Assembly (NCBI GenBank): GCA_034509755.1
Contig: CM067557.1
Coordinates: 37,010,001-37,074,000, forward strand
Length of the DNA stretch: 64,000 bases
Direction of reading: 5' to 3'
Source of the DNA: Anisodus tanguticus
Lineage: Eukaryota; Streptophyta; Magnoliopsida; Solanales; Solanaceae
The notes under the pieces were generated by a model, which had not been told where the DNA came from, did not search any database, and was given only the letters and a program-made list of their open reading frames with translations. Shown here piece by piece: positions 35,505-46,632 of the stretch (positions are counted from its first letter, which is position 1; every line of letters begins with the position of its first letter). The position numbers and the translations under genes were made by a program.

Positions 35505-36773
35505 TGTTGGAAATTTGGCGATGGCGGCAGGGTATCCCACCAATTAAGGGAGGACCTTAATGTGCTCGCTTAAACACTAGTGTAACGTATGTCAGAGAAT
35601 CTTAAGCTCGGGTTCACATTCTACTAAGTACGTAGATAACCGTAGGCCAAGAATCGTCAAATTTCATTGAGAAATGAAAAAAGAGATATTGGTTCACGAA
35701 GTAAGGTGTTTGAAGCATGGAAAAAATTAGCCAGCAGTTGGTCTTTCACCCCGTTATATTTGGAAGAAAGAATTGTGGATTCGAAATTGGTTACACCATG
35801 GGGTTGCCACCCTGCTGGTATCCCATGTGTTTAAAGCCAGGAGGACTCTAGATGTGCTTTGGTTGCAAGTATACGAGTTCCGGTTCCGGTTCCGGTTCCG
35901 GTTCCTTGGTTCCGGTTCTCTTGAATTCTCTTGTTCTCTTTGCCTGGTCGTGGGTCCTATTAAATAAAATTGGCCAGGTTTCGATATTATCTTTTTGTAA
36001 AAACTTTGCTGCTATGATCCCGAGTTTCGTATGTGCGCAATTGGACCAGAATTCTTCGTATGTACGCTTTGTCCCTAAAGTTTCAAGATGTACGCTTTGT
36101 CCCCAAGTTTTCGTAAAGTTGGAATTTCGACAAGTCAAAGCTAGAACGCTCCAAGCTCTCAATTCACCATTTATTTTGGTCGAATTACTCCTCCTATAAT
36201 GGCCAAAACAGCTTGGTCTTTCACTATTTATGTTGGTGACTTTACTACCTCCATAATGGCCATTATTTGGCTATTATGGAGGCGCTTTTCAGCCCCTCCT
36301 CACCTATATAAACACACCCTTACACCATTGTTGAGCACCAAAAAAAAAAAAAGAGCAGAAAAATAACAAGCTTCATAAAGCTCACGAAAAATACACAACA
36401 AAAACAGCTTTTCTTCCTACAACTTCCAAGCATCATTTCGTTACTCAATATTCTTCACTTTCGTAGCTCTTGAGTTTCCTTTGCTCAAGTGTTCCATTGT
36501 CTGCTTTTATCTTGGGAGACAAATTGTCCAGACGTATAAAGGATACATACTGGGCAATATTGTCTTAAGGACAGAGTGCCACACTCGACTCAAAGAAAAC
36601 CAGCTTCCATTTTTTCGTTTTCAACAAAATTGTAATTTCGCTTTTTGTGGTTATCTTGTAATTTTCAGATTACTAGTTGAACTATTGAATCTTTGTTTAT
36701 CCTTTCTAATACTTGTAATAGTTATATACTTCACATCGCTTTATAAAGTACCATAGAGCAAAATCTCCCAACA
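35505..36773 (+). repeat. 3' LTR with hexamer insertion
   Basis: TGTTGGAAATTTGGCG to CTCCCAACA, 1269 bp. Relative to the left LTR it contains additional sequence near 35860-36000, including GGTTCC hexamers. TATA-like CTATATAAACAC near 36304. Confidence 0.85.
35878..35918 (+). repeat. GGTTCC hexanucleotide repeat
   Basis: About six units of GGTTCC inside the right LTR, interrupted once by TTGG. Absent from the left LTR. Confidence 0.88.
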
Positions 36774-36869
36774 AAAACTTACTCCTATTAAATAAAATTG
36801 TTTTATCTAAAAGTTTAAAATAAAATCCAAAATGAAATATCATTTGCTTGCAAACTAAAGCAAGGTGAA

Positions 36870-37040
36870 TGTATAAACTAGATCACTCAAAGGCATTGGC
36901 CGTAATTTTCCCAATTCAAATATATATATATATATATATATATAGTCCAACAAACTTTTTTTTGTTTTTATTTTTATCTTTCCTTTTCGTTAATTTCTTC
37001 TCTCTTGTCTTTATGTTTTTTGTTTTATGATGTTGTGTCA
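36870..37040 (+). repeat. Flanking direct repeat, right copy
   Basis: Copy of 30980-31128 with an added (TA)n run near 36919-36942 and 20 bp of extra sequence after it. Confidence 0.85.
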
Positions 37041-37044
37041 CTTC

Positions 37045-37049
<5 letters not shown>

Positions 37050-37082
<33 letters not shown>
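37050..37082. repeat. (AT)n microsatellite
   Basis: About 16 AT dinucleotides; a second shorter run sits at 36919-36942. Confidence 0.95.
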
Positions 37083-37086
<4 letters not shown>

Positions 37087-37138
37087 CACATGTTCTGGAA
37101 CTCTCAAACCAACCGAAGAAATAGAGCATAAACGGATT

Positions 37139-37410
37139 TGTTGGAAATATTATTGGGCCGAGTCTACAGGGGTGTTAGATGACTCATAAGCCCATTAAAT
37201 ATTCTTCGACGTTAAATCCTAGAGTTAGTCTATATAAATATTATTATGGGTGTTTAAGAAAGATTTAGGAAAAAGACATAGATTGCACCCTGAATTATAC
37301 CCGAAAAGTCGAGTTCACACTTTAACTAATCGGACGATCTATTACCTTCTGTAAAATTAAAAAGTGAATTTATTTACACCCTAAGAGCTAATGTGACACA
37401 AAATATAGAA
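37139..37410 (+). repeat. LTR start fragment and its neighbour, inverted copy at 47.95-48.61 kb
   Basis: TGTTGGAAATATTATTGGGC to about 37262 matches the minus-strand LTR start at 48609. The following AGACATAGATTGCACC segment (about 37275-37400) matches, also reversed, about 47985-48140. The LTR here is cut after about 125 bp. Confidence 0.75.
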
Positions 37411-37640
37411 ATAATTAAAAAGAGGTGTGTTTTGGTTAAAGTTATTCATTTTTTTTTTTTTAATTACAAAATTCAGATTTTTGTAACCCCCCCCCCTCTT
37501 CATTTTCCCCCAACCTCACGAGCTCATTCCACTTTCGCTACCGGAGTTCCGACGAGCTGGTCTCCGTCAACGAGCTTGTTCCATTCTTTTTCTCTTTTTT
37601 CCTTTTTAGTTTCATTTTTTTTACTCTGGATTTTGTTCAA

Positions 37641-37850
37641 TGATAGAATTCATGAAAGACTTTTTTATTCATAACATGAATTCTTACAAAGCAATAACAA
37701 GATAATAGAATAATACTATTTTTGAGAGCTAAAAGTGCAAGTAAAAGAAAAACAAGTAAAGCCATGTATATATAGGGTCTATTACATGAGATACAAATGT
37801 GTTTTTTCAATGTGGGACAAAAGAAATGTGGGAAAGAGTTAATGCTAATA
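37641..37850 (-). repeat. 3' LTR of the short-LTR Copia element
   Basis: 210 bp. Shares TGATAGAATTCATGAAAG and TTAATGCTAATA ends with the 175-bp LTR at 42313-42487; small insertions (AAAAGAAAAACAAG and others) explain the length difference. Confidence 0.88.
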
Positions 37851-37908
37851 TCCCCTCTCAAACTCGCAATAGTGTAGACAGAAGCATCGAGAGTTTGCCA
37901 ACAAAGAA

Positions 37909-38395
37909 TCAGTGACGCTTTAAGGTATGCGCCTTTGTGAATAAATCTGCATGTTGCATCGAAGATGAGACAAATGGCAAAGATAGAGTGCCCTGCTGAA
38001 GATGATATCGAATAATATGGCAATCAATCTCAATATGCTTGGTACGTTCATGAAAGACTGTGTTGTGCGCAATCTGAATAGAACTCTTATTATCACAATA
38101 CATCGGTGTTGGTGAGGAAAGAGAGACACAGATATCAACCAATAACCGACGTAACCATACAATGTCACACATAGTAGAAGTCATAGCATGATACTCTACC
38201 TCAGTTGAAGAGCGAGAAACCACATCTTGTTTCTTACTTTTCCATGAGATGAGTGAATCTCCTAAAAATACACAATAATCAGTAGTTGATTTCCGATCAG
38301 TTAGGTCACCAGCCCAATCTGCATCCGAAAATGCACGAAGCACCAATGATGAGATCGATGGAAACAAGAGACTCTGATAAATCATTCCTCAAAGA
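37909..38395 (-). pseudogene. Copia RNase H (minus)
   Basis: Reads LRAFSDADWAGDLTDRKST, DYCVFLGDSLISWKSKKQ, SRSSTEVEYHAMTSTMCDIV, MYCDNKSSIQIAHNTVFHER and KHIEIDCHIIR. The catalytic aspartates are visible. The frame is open for 158 codons. Confidence 0.93.
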
Positions 38396-38657
38396 TAGCG
38401 AAGAATACGCATAACTGCATCTCAATGTATAGATGTAGGAGAGCAAACAAATTGACTGACAATGTGAACAACATATGAAATGTCAGGGCGAGTAATGGTG
38501 AGGTACACCAGACTCTCTACAACTAAACGATATAAAGTGGGATCAGGAAGAGGATCCCGTCAATAGGTGTATATCGAACATTAACCTCAAGAAGAGAGTC
38601 AACTATACGAGTATTTATGAGACGGGTCCACTCAAGAATATTTGCAATGTACTTAGA

Positions 38658-39280
38658 CTAGGAGAGAAGATATCCCTTCTCAGAATAAGCTACCTCAATG
38701 CCTAAAAAGTAACGTAGATGACATAAATCTTTCATCACAAAACGGCGAGACAAAGTAGATTTTAGGTTTGCAATATCATCAATATCATCACATGTAATGA
38801 TCATGTCATCAACATACAACAAAAGCAAAATACAACCTGCAGGGGATGATTTAACAAATAACGTCGAATCATGAAAGCTGGAAATAAACCCAAGAGATAA
38901 TACTACAGTGGAGAACTTGTCGAACCAAGCTCTTAGAGCTTGTTTGAGACCATACAGGGCTTTATTAAGCCTGCACACCTGTCCTAGACTATGTGAAACA
39001 CCAGGTGGAGGGACCATGTAGACTTCTTCTTGAAGATCCACATTCGAAAAAGCATTTTTAACATCCATATGTGAAATATGCCAATGACGAAAAGAGGCCA
39101 CTGCAATAAGAACCCGGACAGGTGTCATATTTGCAACAGGTGCAAAAGTCTTTTCATAATCCATACCATATTCTTCAGCAAAACCCTTTGCAACCAAACG
39201 AGCTTTATATCACTCAATAGAACCATCAGACTTGGTCTTAATCTTGTACACCCATCGAGAACCAATAGTTTTCTTACTAG
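38658..39280 (-). pseudogene. Copia reverse transcriptase (minus)
   Basis: Open for 179 codons: AKGFAEEYGMDYEKTFAPV, ISHMDVKNAFSNVDLQEEVY, ALYGLKQALRAWFDKF and the catalytic LLLYVDDMIITCDD, then MKDLCHLRYFLGIEVAY. The segment between RT and RNase H (38400-38650) is shifted. Confidence 0.93.
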
Positions 39281-39726
39281 TTAGTAGAGAAACCAAATCC
39301 CAAGTACCAATTTTGTTCAAAGCAGCTAGTTCCTCATTCATAGTCTCTTGCCAAAGAGGATCACGAGCTGCCTCAGAGTAGGAGGCAGGCTCAGAGAGAG
39401 AATTAATATAAACTATAAAGAAAGCGAATGATGGAGCATAGCAAGAATAATCAAAATCGGATACCTGAGTAGATCACAAAGTGTGTTTAGGATAGCGAAG
39501 TGGATCTGGATCTGCAACCACAAGAGGTTCTGAAATAGGCGTAGGAGGGAGCTGAGTATCAATATCATGGGACCTGCTAGAAGACTGAGAAGGAACAGAT
39601 GATATAGATGTAGAATCAGATGGGCAATCAGCATCAAAAGGATCAATATCAATAAGGTCAGATTTTGTTATGCCATGTGAGGTATGTGGGATGGAAAAGA
39701 AAGGAACATGCTCAATAAAGGAAACA

Positions 39727-40685
39727 TTACGAGACACACAATTTTCCAGAAACTGGATCATGACAACGATAACCTTTCTGCCCAACCCCATATCCAAGAA
39801 AAACACAAATGGCGACACAAGAAGATAACTTAGTACGCTCTGCGTGTGGACATAGAAAACATGTAGAACCAAAAACTCTCAAATGGAAATATAGTGGGGT
39901 GTGACCAAATAGTCTAGCATATGGAGAAATCCCAGAATTATGAGAGGTAGGGATCCTATTAATAAGATAAACAGATGTAATGACAACTTCTCCCCAAAAT
40001 TCACTAGGTACACTAGCGGACAAAAGCATAGATCTAGCGGTCTCAACAATATGTTTATGCTTTCTCTCGACTACCCCTTTTTGTTGTGGTGTATCAGTAC
40101 AAGAAGACTGATGTATTGTACCATCAGCTTTGAAAATACCAGAAAGATCCCCACTAGTATATTCACCTCCTAAATCACCCGAAAACATTTAATAATGGTA
40201 GAATGTTGAGTTTTCACATAGTCTTGAAACTCATCATAAGTATGAACAAAATTAAAACGTCTTTTCAACAAATAAACACAACAATGACGAGTATAATCAT
40301 CAATAAAGGAAACATAATATATGGAACCTCCCTTAGTAGGGATAGGTGCTGGCCCCCAAACATCTTAATGAACTAGATCAAATGGTGCAGAAAAAGTAGA
40401 AGTACTAAGATTAAAAGGCAAAGCGGAAAATTTTCCAAGTTTACATCCACTACAATAAGAAATATCATCGGATTGTAAATCACCAAGAACACATGTATTA
40501 CACATAAAACGCAGGCGAGAGCCTGATACATGACCAAGTCTAGAGTGCCACAAATAAAACTTCGAAGAGGAAGGTGTTAAATGAAAAGAAGATAGATTAA
40601 CAGGCATAGTTGCTGCATGAGTAGGAAGATGCAGCTCATCCAAAACATAGAGACCTTTCCCCATTCTACGCCCTGTCCCAATCAC
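39727..40685 (-). pseudogene. Copia integrase and pre-integrase (minus)
   Basis: GAG-pre-integrase text SKFYLWHSRLGHVSGSRLRF with CNTC and SGCKLGK lies at 40365-40600. The core follows after a frame break with SCTDTPQQKGVVERKHKHIV, ARSMLLSASVPSEFWGEVV, YLINRIPTSHNSGISPYARL and FLGYGVGQKGYRCHDP at 39727-40188. Confidence 0.9.
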
Positions 40686-41239
40686 TTTCTTAGATTTTAG
40701 ATCCTACATATAACAAGAATTAGGGAAAAGACCAATAAAACATCCAGAGTCACATATTTGACCAACAGAAGTAAGATTCATATGTAATTTTGGAATGCAA
40801 TAAACATCAGGTAATGATATAGTAGATGTATGAATGGTGTCAATGTATGTCAATGGCATAGGTGTGCTATCAGCAGTCACAACAGAAGTGGAAGGGGGGG
40901 TCAGAAGACATAGATACAAAGACGAAAGAATCAAGAGACATGATTTCCAGCTCCAGTGTCCAAGATCCAAGAAGACGAAATGATACATGAACCAATAGAT
41001 GGTGATGAGCCGGAATGAGCAGAAAGAGCATAGACTGAGAATTCTTTTAAATCTGTTGGAAGGCGAGGAACTTCTGAAATTGGTCAGTTATAGAATTAGT
41101 ATTGTGACTCACAGAGGCTCCTGAAGTTGGGTGATCAAGAGAGGGCACAAAGGAAGCCTGAGTCGGTGGATACGAGTTCTGAAATTGACCCCCAGAATAT
41201 GGCTTCTGTTGAGAAGGCTTATGTCCTTGTCCCGAATGT

Positions 41240-42037
41240 GGAGGCTTAGAACCTGACGTCTTCCGTAGCTCAGGACATTGATTCTTCCAGTGTCATGGTT
41301 TCTTGCAATAATTACAATTACCCATGATAGATGTTCTATACTGGTGTGTAGGGGCTGCAAGGATCGGTGTAGACGAAGGAGCTGCCAATACGGAAGTAGA
41401 AGTCTTATGTACCCCTTTTAGAGTCTTCAAATATGTTTCTTCAGCCATAAGTTCATTTACCATATCTTCAACAGATGGTAAGGGTTTGCGATGCAACAAG
41501 CCTGAACAACAATTCTCAAATTCTGACTGAAGACCCATCAATAGTTGAACAAGACGGTCTTCATCTCTGCATTTAATATAAGCATCGCATGCTTGTAATT
41601 CAGTAGATTCCGTCATAGCTAATTGATCCCACAAAGTGGTCATTGCACAGAAATAATCTTGAATGCCCAAGTCATTTTGTACTAGTACACGAATTTCAGA
41701 TTGTAACTGATATTTAATAGTAAAAATAATTCTGCACAAACAATCTTGACAGATAATCCCAAATCTCTTTAGCAGTTTTGAACTTAGCCAATTGAACACC
41801 AATTCTTTGTTCAACAGAGTTATTAATTCAAGTAATAATTTTTGAATTATTGGTCTCCCAATTCCTAAATAATTCATCAAGTTTTTCATCTCCAACTTTA
41901 GGGCATTTATCTTTTCCAGACATATAATCCCAAAGCCCCTTTCCCTTCAAAATTTTTACCATGACATAACTCCAATAGAAATAATTTTTTCCATCTAACC
42001 GAACACCAATAGTTTGCAAAGAATCATCACATCCAGC
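41240..42037 (-). pseudogene. Copia gag and zinc knuckle (minus)
   Basis: Start ATG at 42037-42039 region reads AGCDDSLQTIGVRLDGKNYF and YVMVKILKGKGLWDYMSGKD, then after a frameshift ALTEST..QACDAYIKCRDEDR and LMGLQSEFENCCSGLLHRKP. The zinc knuckle CNYCKKP-HWKNQC near 41285-41325 has a stop in place of tryptophan. Capsid and nucleocapsid of the element. Confidence 0.85.
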
Positions 42038-42312
42038 CATTATGAATTTTAAACAGAAAAAATCCAAATAACAAGCAACAATCCCAAATAACAAGCAACA
42101 AAATAATAAAGGGCAGATCTCACCAATCAGATGCGGAAGTCAAGATCAAAACGAGCACGAGCAGCCAAAACGAGCACGAGCTTCCAAAACAAGCCAAAAA
42201 AAATTAACTGATACCAGGGGCGTGCTGCATGTGAACCCCCAACTAACTCACCGCGAAGTTGGATCCGCGATCAAGCTAAAAATATTAACTTGCGCTCTTG
42301 GGTCTGACACCA

Positions 42313-42487
42313 TGATAGAATTCATGAAAGTCTTTTATTCATAACATGAATTCTTACAAAGCAATAACAAGATAATAGAATAATACTATTCTTGAGAGCT
42401 AAAAGTGCAAGTAAAGCCCTTTATATAGGGTCTATTACATGAGATACAAATGTATTTTTCTAATGTGAGAAAGAGTTAATGCTAATA
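42313..42487 (-). repeat. 5' LTR of the short-LTR Copia element
   Basis: 175 bp, followed on the minus strand directly by the tRNA-Met-like primer site. Confidence 0.88.
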
Positions 42488-42665
42488 TTTAAGAAATTCA
42501 TCCTTATGCTCACTATTTTTTGGAAGAAAAATGGCAAGGGGAGAAATTGTATTGCTTGAGATGATCTAGAGATGATCACTCAAGTTATAGTCTTATCCTT
42601 TGGATTAAAAATCCTTTTGGGTTTCAATTTCATAGGATAATTTACAAATTATCATGGATGTGTTT

Positions 42666-43324
42666 TGTTAATGTTGGATTTGATGTTGTGACATTTGAAC
42701 CCAACATATCTCCTAAAGTATTGATTTGAATGTATAAGAATGTTGGGATAAATGTTACACAACATTCGGACCAACATTTTCAGAACTGATTTTGCCTTAC
42801 TTCACGTAATGATTACTATGTAGTAAATATGACTTGGCAAGGTAAAAAGGAGTTGGTAAACACGTGTGAAGAATGAGTCAAGGCTGCTGTTTTTCGTGAG
42901 GAACAAGTCAAAATTGTTAGAGGTTTTTGCTCCTTGATCGTCTCCAACCAATCCTACCAGCTGCCCACATTTCCCTCAACCTCCACAACCGATCGATGAG
43001 TTTTTCAAGGAAGACTCTTTACTATAAATAGAGAGGCTACTACAGTGAATCGATATCCAGAATCATAAAGTAAAAATACCAAGAGAGCTCTCGGGATTTC
43101 ATCTCAGAAATCTGGATCACCGGTGTTGTCTGAGTGTGTTGACAACATTATGTCCAACATTACAATTGTTGTTTAGATTCTAGATTAGTTTTGTATGAAG
43201 CGATTGTAATGAGAGGTTGTCTATGTCTACTTAGTTAGATTTTTCAGGCAGAAATCATCTGCGACTTCAACTTTTAATTCCTTTTCATTTTATCTTGTAA
43301 ATTTGTAAAGAAAGGAATTTGTCT
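42666..43324 (+). repeat. Sirevirus-family LTR, copy B (truncated)
   Basis: Starts TGTTAATGTTGGATTTGATG, has TATAAATA at 43023-43030 and aligns with copy C until GGAATTTGTCT, where it jumps to sequence that in the element at 55262-60020 lies just inside the 3' LTR. The last roughly 230 bp of LTR are missing. Confidence 0.85.
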
Positions 43325-43602
43325 AAAGTTGTAAATGTTTGTTCAATGGTTTGATGGATTGATGTGGATATTTGTTCACAATGGTTTATTTCTATTTTTG
43401 TTTTGTATATATTGGATGATATGTGTATATATGTGCTCATATTTTTTCTAATCCTATGAATTGCTATACACATGTTTGCTTGTATGTCATCACATATTAA
43501 GTGAGAACATGACCTTGAAATTGTTGATTACAGATGTTGGACAACATTTGTGACAACACCATAAGGCAAATGTACATTTTAACGAGTTTTGTGAAGAAAG
43601 AC
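43325..43602 (+). repeat. Sirevirus internal 3' segment
   Basis: Matches the reverse complement of about 56150-56400 (TTTGTATATATTGGATGATA, GAACATGACCTTGAAATT, GAGTTTTGTGAAGAAAGAC). In a complete element this region lies between the extra ORF and the polypurine tract. The gag and pol genes are deleted. Confidence 0.82.
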
Positions 43603-44280
43603 TGTTGACACCCAATTTCCAAGCCTAATCGGCCTAACCCGCGGCCCAATTCCCTTTCCCTTTTTTTTTCCTTTCAACCCCTCAGCCCAAACCTTCCAAA
43701 CCCATTCCCCTTACCCTTTAAACCCAACCCCCAGGCCCAACCGGCGACCCGTCAACCCAAACCCAAGACCCACACCCCTTTTAATTCCCCTAAAAACGCC
43801 CCCCACCCAAAAAAAAATCCCCAAAAACCAAAAAAAATCAAAAACCCTAACCCCCCCCTCACAAATCGCCGCGACCCCACACCCCTATACCGGCGACCCC
43901 ACGTCGCCGGTCACCTCGCCCTGCCATCACCAACCCCCTGCCACCACCAACTCCCCTCTGTTACGCCGACACCCGAAAATCCGCACCCCATGCCCCTCAA
44001 ATCCGCGATTTTGGCTCCTTTATTTTGAATTTCAAACTCGTTTTTTAAGGGGGAATCCACCTATAAATACCCCATGTTGTTCTTCATTTTAGGGCGGGGA
44101 TTGGACAGATTTTTGGGAGGATTTTCAAAGGAATTTTCGGAGGATTTTTGGAAAACGATTCAATATATAAATATTTTGTTGTGTTCTTGATTGTAAGCAT
44201 TTGCCTTCCTTGTTATTCAAGAATCAAGTCCGAAAAGGTTTGTTCTCCACTTTTGATTCTCTGATTTTGGATACTTGATT

Positions 44281-44950
44281 CGGGTCGGGTCACTGACCCG
44301 GGTCGGGTCGATCCGGTTCGGGTAACATTTTCAGAATTCTTGCATTTTTCATATTCATGTATGTTGGTTATCTGAATTTGGTGAACATTTGATTTCGGAT
44401 TTGGATACCTGATTCGGGTCGGGTCAATGACCCGGGTCGGGTAACATTTTCAGAATTCTGGCATTTTCATATTCATGTATGTTGGTTATCTGAATTTGGT
44501 GAACATTTGATTTCGGATTCGATACCTGATTCGGATCGGGTCACTGACCCGGGTCGGGTCGACCCGGTTTGGGGTTTCTAAATTTCTTGCATTTCATATT
44601 CTTGTTATTGGTTATCTGAATTTGGTGTTAAAATTTGATTCGGGTTTGGATCACTGATTCGGTCGGGTCACTGACCCGGGTCGGGTCGGGTCGACCCGAT
44701 TTGGATATTTCCAGAATTTTTGCATTTCATATTCTTGTTATTGGTTATCTGAATTTGGTGTTAAAATCTGATTCGGGTTTGGATCACTGATTCGGGTCGG
44801 GTCACTGACCCGGGTCGGGTCGACCCGATTTGAATATTATCTGGAATTCTTGCATTTCACATTCTTGTTCTTGGTTATCTGAAATTGGTGCTGAATTTTA
44901 TTCGGGTCACTGTTCATGATCCGGGTCGGATTTTTCATAAATACTTCTTA
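44281..44950 (+). repeat. Tandem GGGTCGGGTC palindromic repeats
   Basis: Five to six units of about 115-125 bp, each with a GC-rich core such as CACTGACCCGGGTCGGGTC and an AT-rich spacer with TTGGTTATCTGAATTTGGTG. The cores contain the palindrome GACCCGGGTC. Units differ by small deletions. Confidence 0.88.
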
Positions 44951-45479
44951 ATCCTGTTTCGGTTCCAAAATTTCAGAATTTGGGTCGGATACTTTAATTG
45001 CTCACTGCTCGTTTCTTTTACTGTTTTATTGTTTTATTAATATTGCATTAAGGCCGATGAAATTAACTTCGAAGCCGCACTTTTCTTTCGTTTCGTTTCT
45101 CTATTTTTTTAGCACTGTTTTAAGTATCCGGGCAACGGATATCTTACTGTTTTTTACTGTTTTTTTTAAAACAAATATTGCGCCTGCTCGGGTGCTGTTT
45201 TTCTGTTTCAGGTCATTGCTCGGTTTCAGATTACTGTTTTTTCAATTTACTGTTTTAAACATCCGTGCAACGAATATTATACTGTTGTTACTGTTTTAAA
45301 CTAAACACCGCGTCTTTTTCGGAAATTATTTTCTGCTTACTGTTTTACCGTCTGCTGCTGCTGTTTACTGTTTCATTTTAATTTTACTGATTTGAACACG
45401 ATACTACACTGGCCGATGAAAAATATCCGTCGATTTTGAGGCCTCCACAGTTGTAAAGACGGAAATATAACTTCTGGGC

Positions 45480-45700
45480 AATGATGAGGCTTAAACCTTT
45501 TTATTTCATCCGAGATCAACATGTTTAGTAGGCGAGGTGATTAAAATAACCAACAAGTTATATATTCGCAGCCACGACGTGATTATAGTGATCTTTTCTA
45601 TTTCACCCGAGAGACCAACACGTTTAGTAGGCGAGGCAATCAAAATAAATCACATTAGTCATATGTTTGCAGCCACGACGTGATTGGAATGTTCTTTTCA
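45480..45700 (+). repeat. Two-unit tandem repeat
   Basis: Two diverged units of about 115 bp share GTTTAGTAGGCGAGG and GCAGCCACGACGTGATT. Located inside the Gypsy-like LTR block. Confidence 0.8.
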
Positions 45701-46632
45701 AAATTTAAGTCTGAGCCCTCCGTGATCAAAACATTCACTGTTTTGAATACGGATGTGAAGTTATTTGTATTTTAAATGTTTCTAACCGTTTGTTCTTGAC
45801 AGCTTGCAGGGACTAAAGTAAATAAAGTCAGATTATTCCTCGGAGTTTATTTATTTTTATTTCTTTCTTTAAATTCAGCTTTTATCCCGCTTTGTATTGT
45901 AATATTATTTATCGCACTTATGTAACTATTGAAATGCTTAGAATAGGCAAACTTAGGATTAATTCATAGGGTAGTTTAAGATTTGAAACCCGTCGCTAGC
46001 TTATTTATTTGTAGGCTCGGTTAAATTCAAACTTAGAAAACCTTCGCTAGTTTATTTATTTTAGGCTCGTCACGCGTATTCAAGATTTTCAAAATAACTT
46101 TTGTCATCTTTTATTTGCTTTATTAATCATACCGAATAAGTTTATCTTTTGTCAATTTACAATTCATTGATTCCCAAAATTTTACTTCTTTGGCATTATA
46201 AATAATTTGTTTTACTATCAATTGTCAAATACATATTTTTCCAACTCTACATGTATTTCTCTTTAAAATACCATACAAATGCATATTTTTAAAAAATCTC
46301 TACATGTATCTTTCTTTTTAAAATGCATCATTTACTAATTATTTGCAAACATCTTTAAATCTAGTATACTTGTAAAACATGCATTTTCCTAGCAATAATT
46401 AACCTGAGTTTGACCGGATAACCGCAAGTTAGCGGATCTTAAAGGATGCCTAACCCCTTCCCTTTAGGATAATAAAGAACTCTTATCTAGAATCTCACTA
46501 GTTTCGCAGACCTTAAAATTGGAGTTACATTGCAGCATTTAGTTTAATATTTAGGTGTCCTAATTCACCATAAAAAATAATTAGGTGGCGACTCCTCAAT
46601 TCTTTACCCAGGGAATGCAAAAAGAGGGATAT

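Larger units (their letters stand above)
31203..36773 (+). mobile_element. Highly decayed Copia element with two LTRs
   Basis: Two long direct repeats (31203-32086 and 35505-36773) share CTACTAAGTACGTAGATAAC at their homologous start and ATCTCCCAACA at their end. Between them lies 3.4 kb of degraded sequence in which only RNase H fragments and the 3' untranslated part are recognisable. The left LTR lacks its first 116 bp. The right LTR follows the purine tract TTCAAGAGGGGAT. Its 3' region resembles that of the Copia element at 19006-23519. Confidence 0.75.
37641..42487 (-). mobile_element. Short-LTR Copia element (Ale/Retrofit-like)
   Basis: A 4.85-kb element with both LTRs. Reading on the minus strand: 5' LTR 42313-42487, primer site TGGTGTCAGACC (42301-42312), gag, zinc knuckle, protease-region text, integrase, RT, RNase H, purine tract TTGAGAGGGGA and 3' LTR 37641-37850. 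Flanking 5-mers TTCAA and TTTAA differ at one base and may be the target duplication. Short LTRs and total length fit the Ale/Retrofit lineage; this lineage call is inference. Stops break most domains. Confidence 0.85.
43603..46619 (+). mobile_element. Gypsy-like LTR block (Tat/Ogre type?) inserted before the purine tract
   Basis: Starts TGTTGACACCCAATTTCC, contains a C-rich leader, GGGTCGGGTC repeats, AT-rich second half, and ends with TAATTAGGTGGCGACTCC and GGGAATGCA. TGTTGACACCC starts and GGTGGCGACTCC near the end are features I associate with long LTRs and adjacent primer-binding regions of Tat/Ogre-type Gypsy elements. No coding domain was found, and a clear target duplication is lacking (AAGAC against AAAAG), so exact borders and solo-LTR status are unproven. 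Confidence 0.6.

Noticed and set aside
36916..37107. Frame of repeated IY residues
   Set aside because: Translation of AT microsatellites. The same applies to 58954-59155.
43285..43473. Minus-strand 62-codon frame
   Set aside because: Inside a Sirevirus LTR and its internal 3' segment; no domain.
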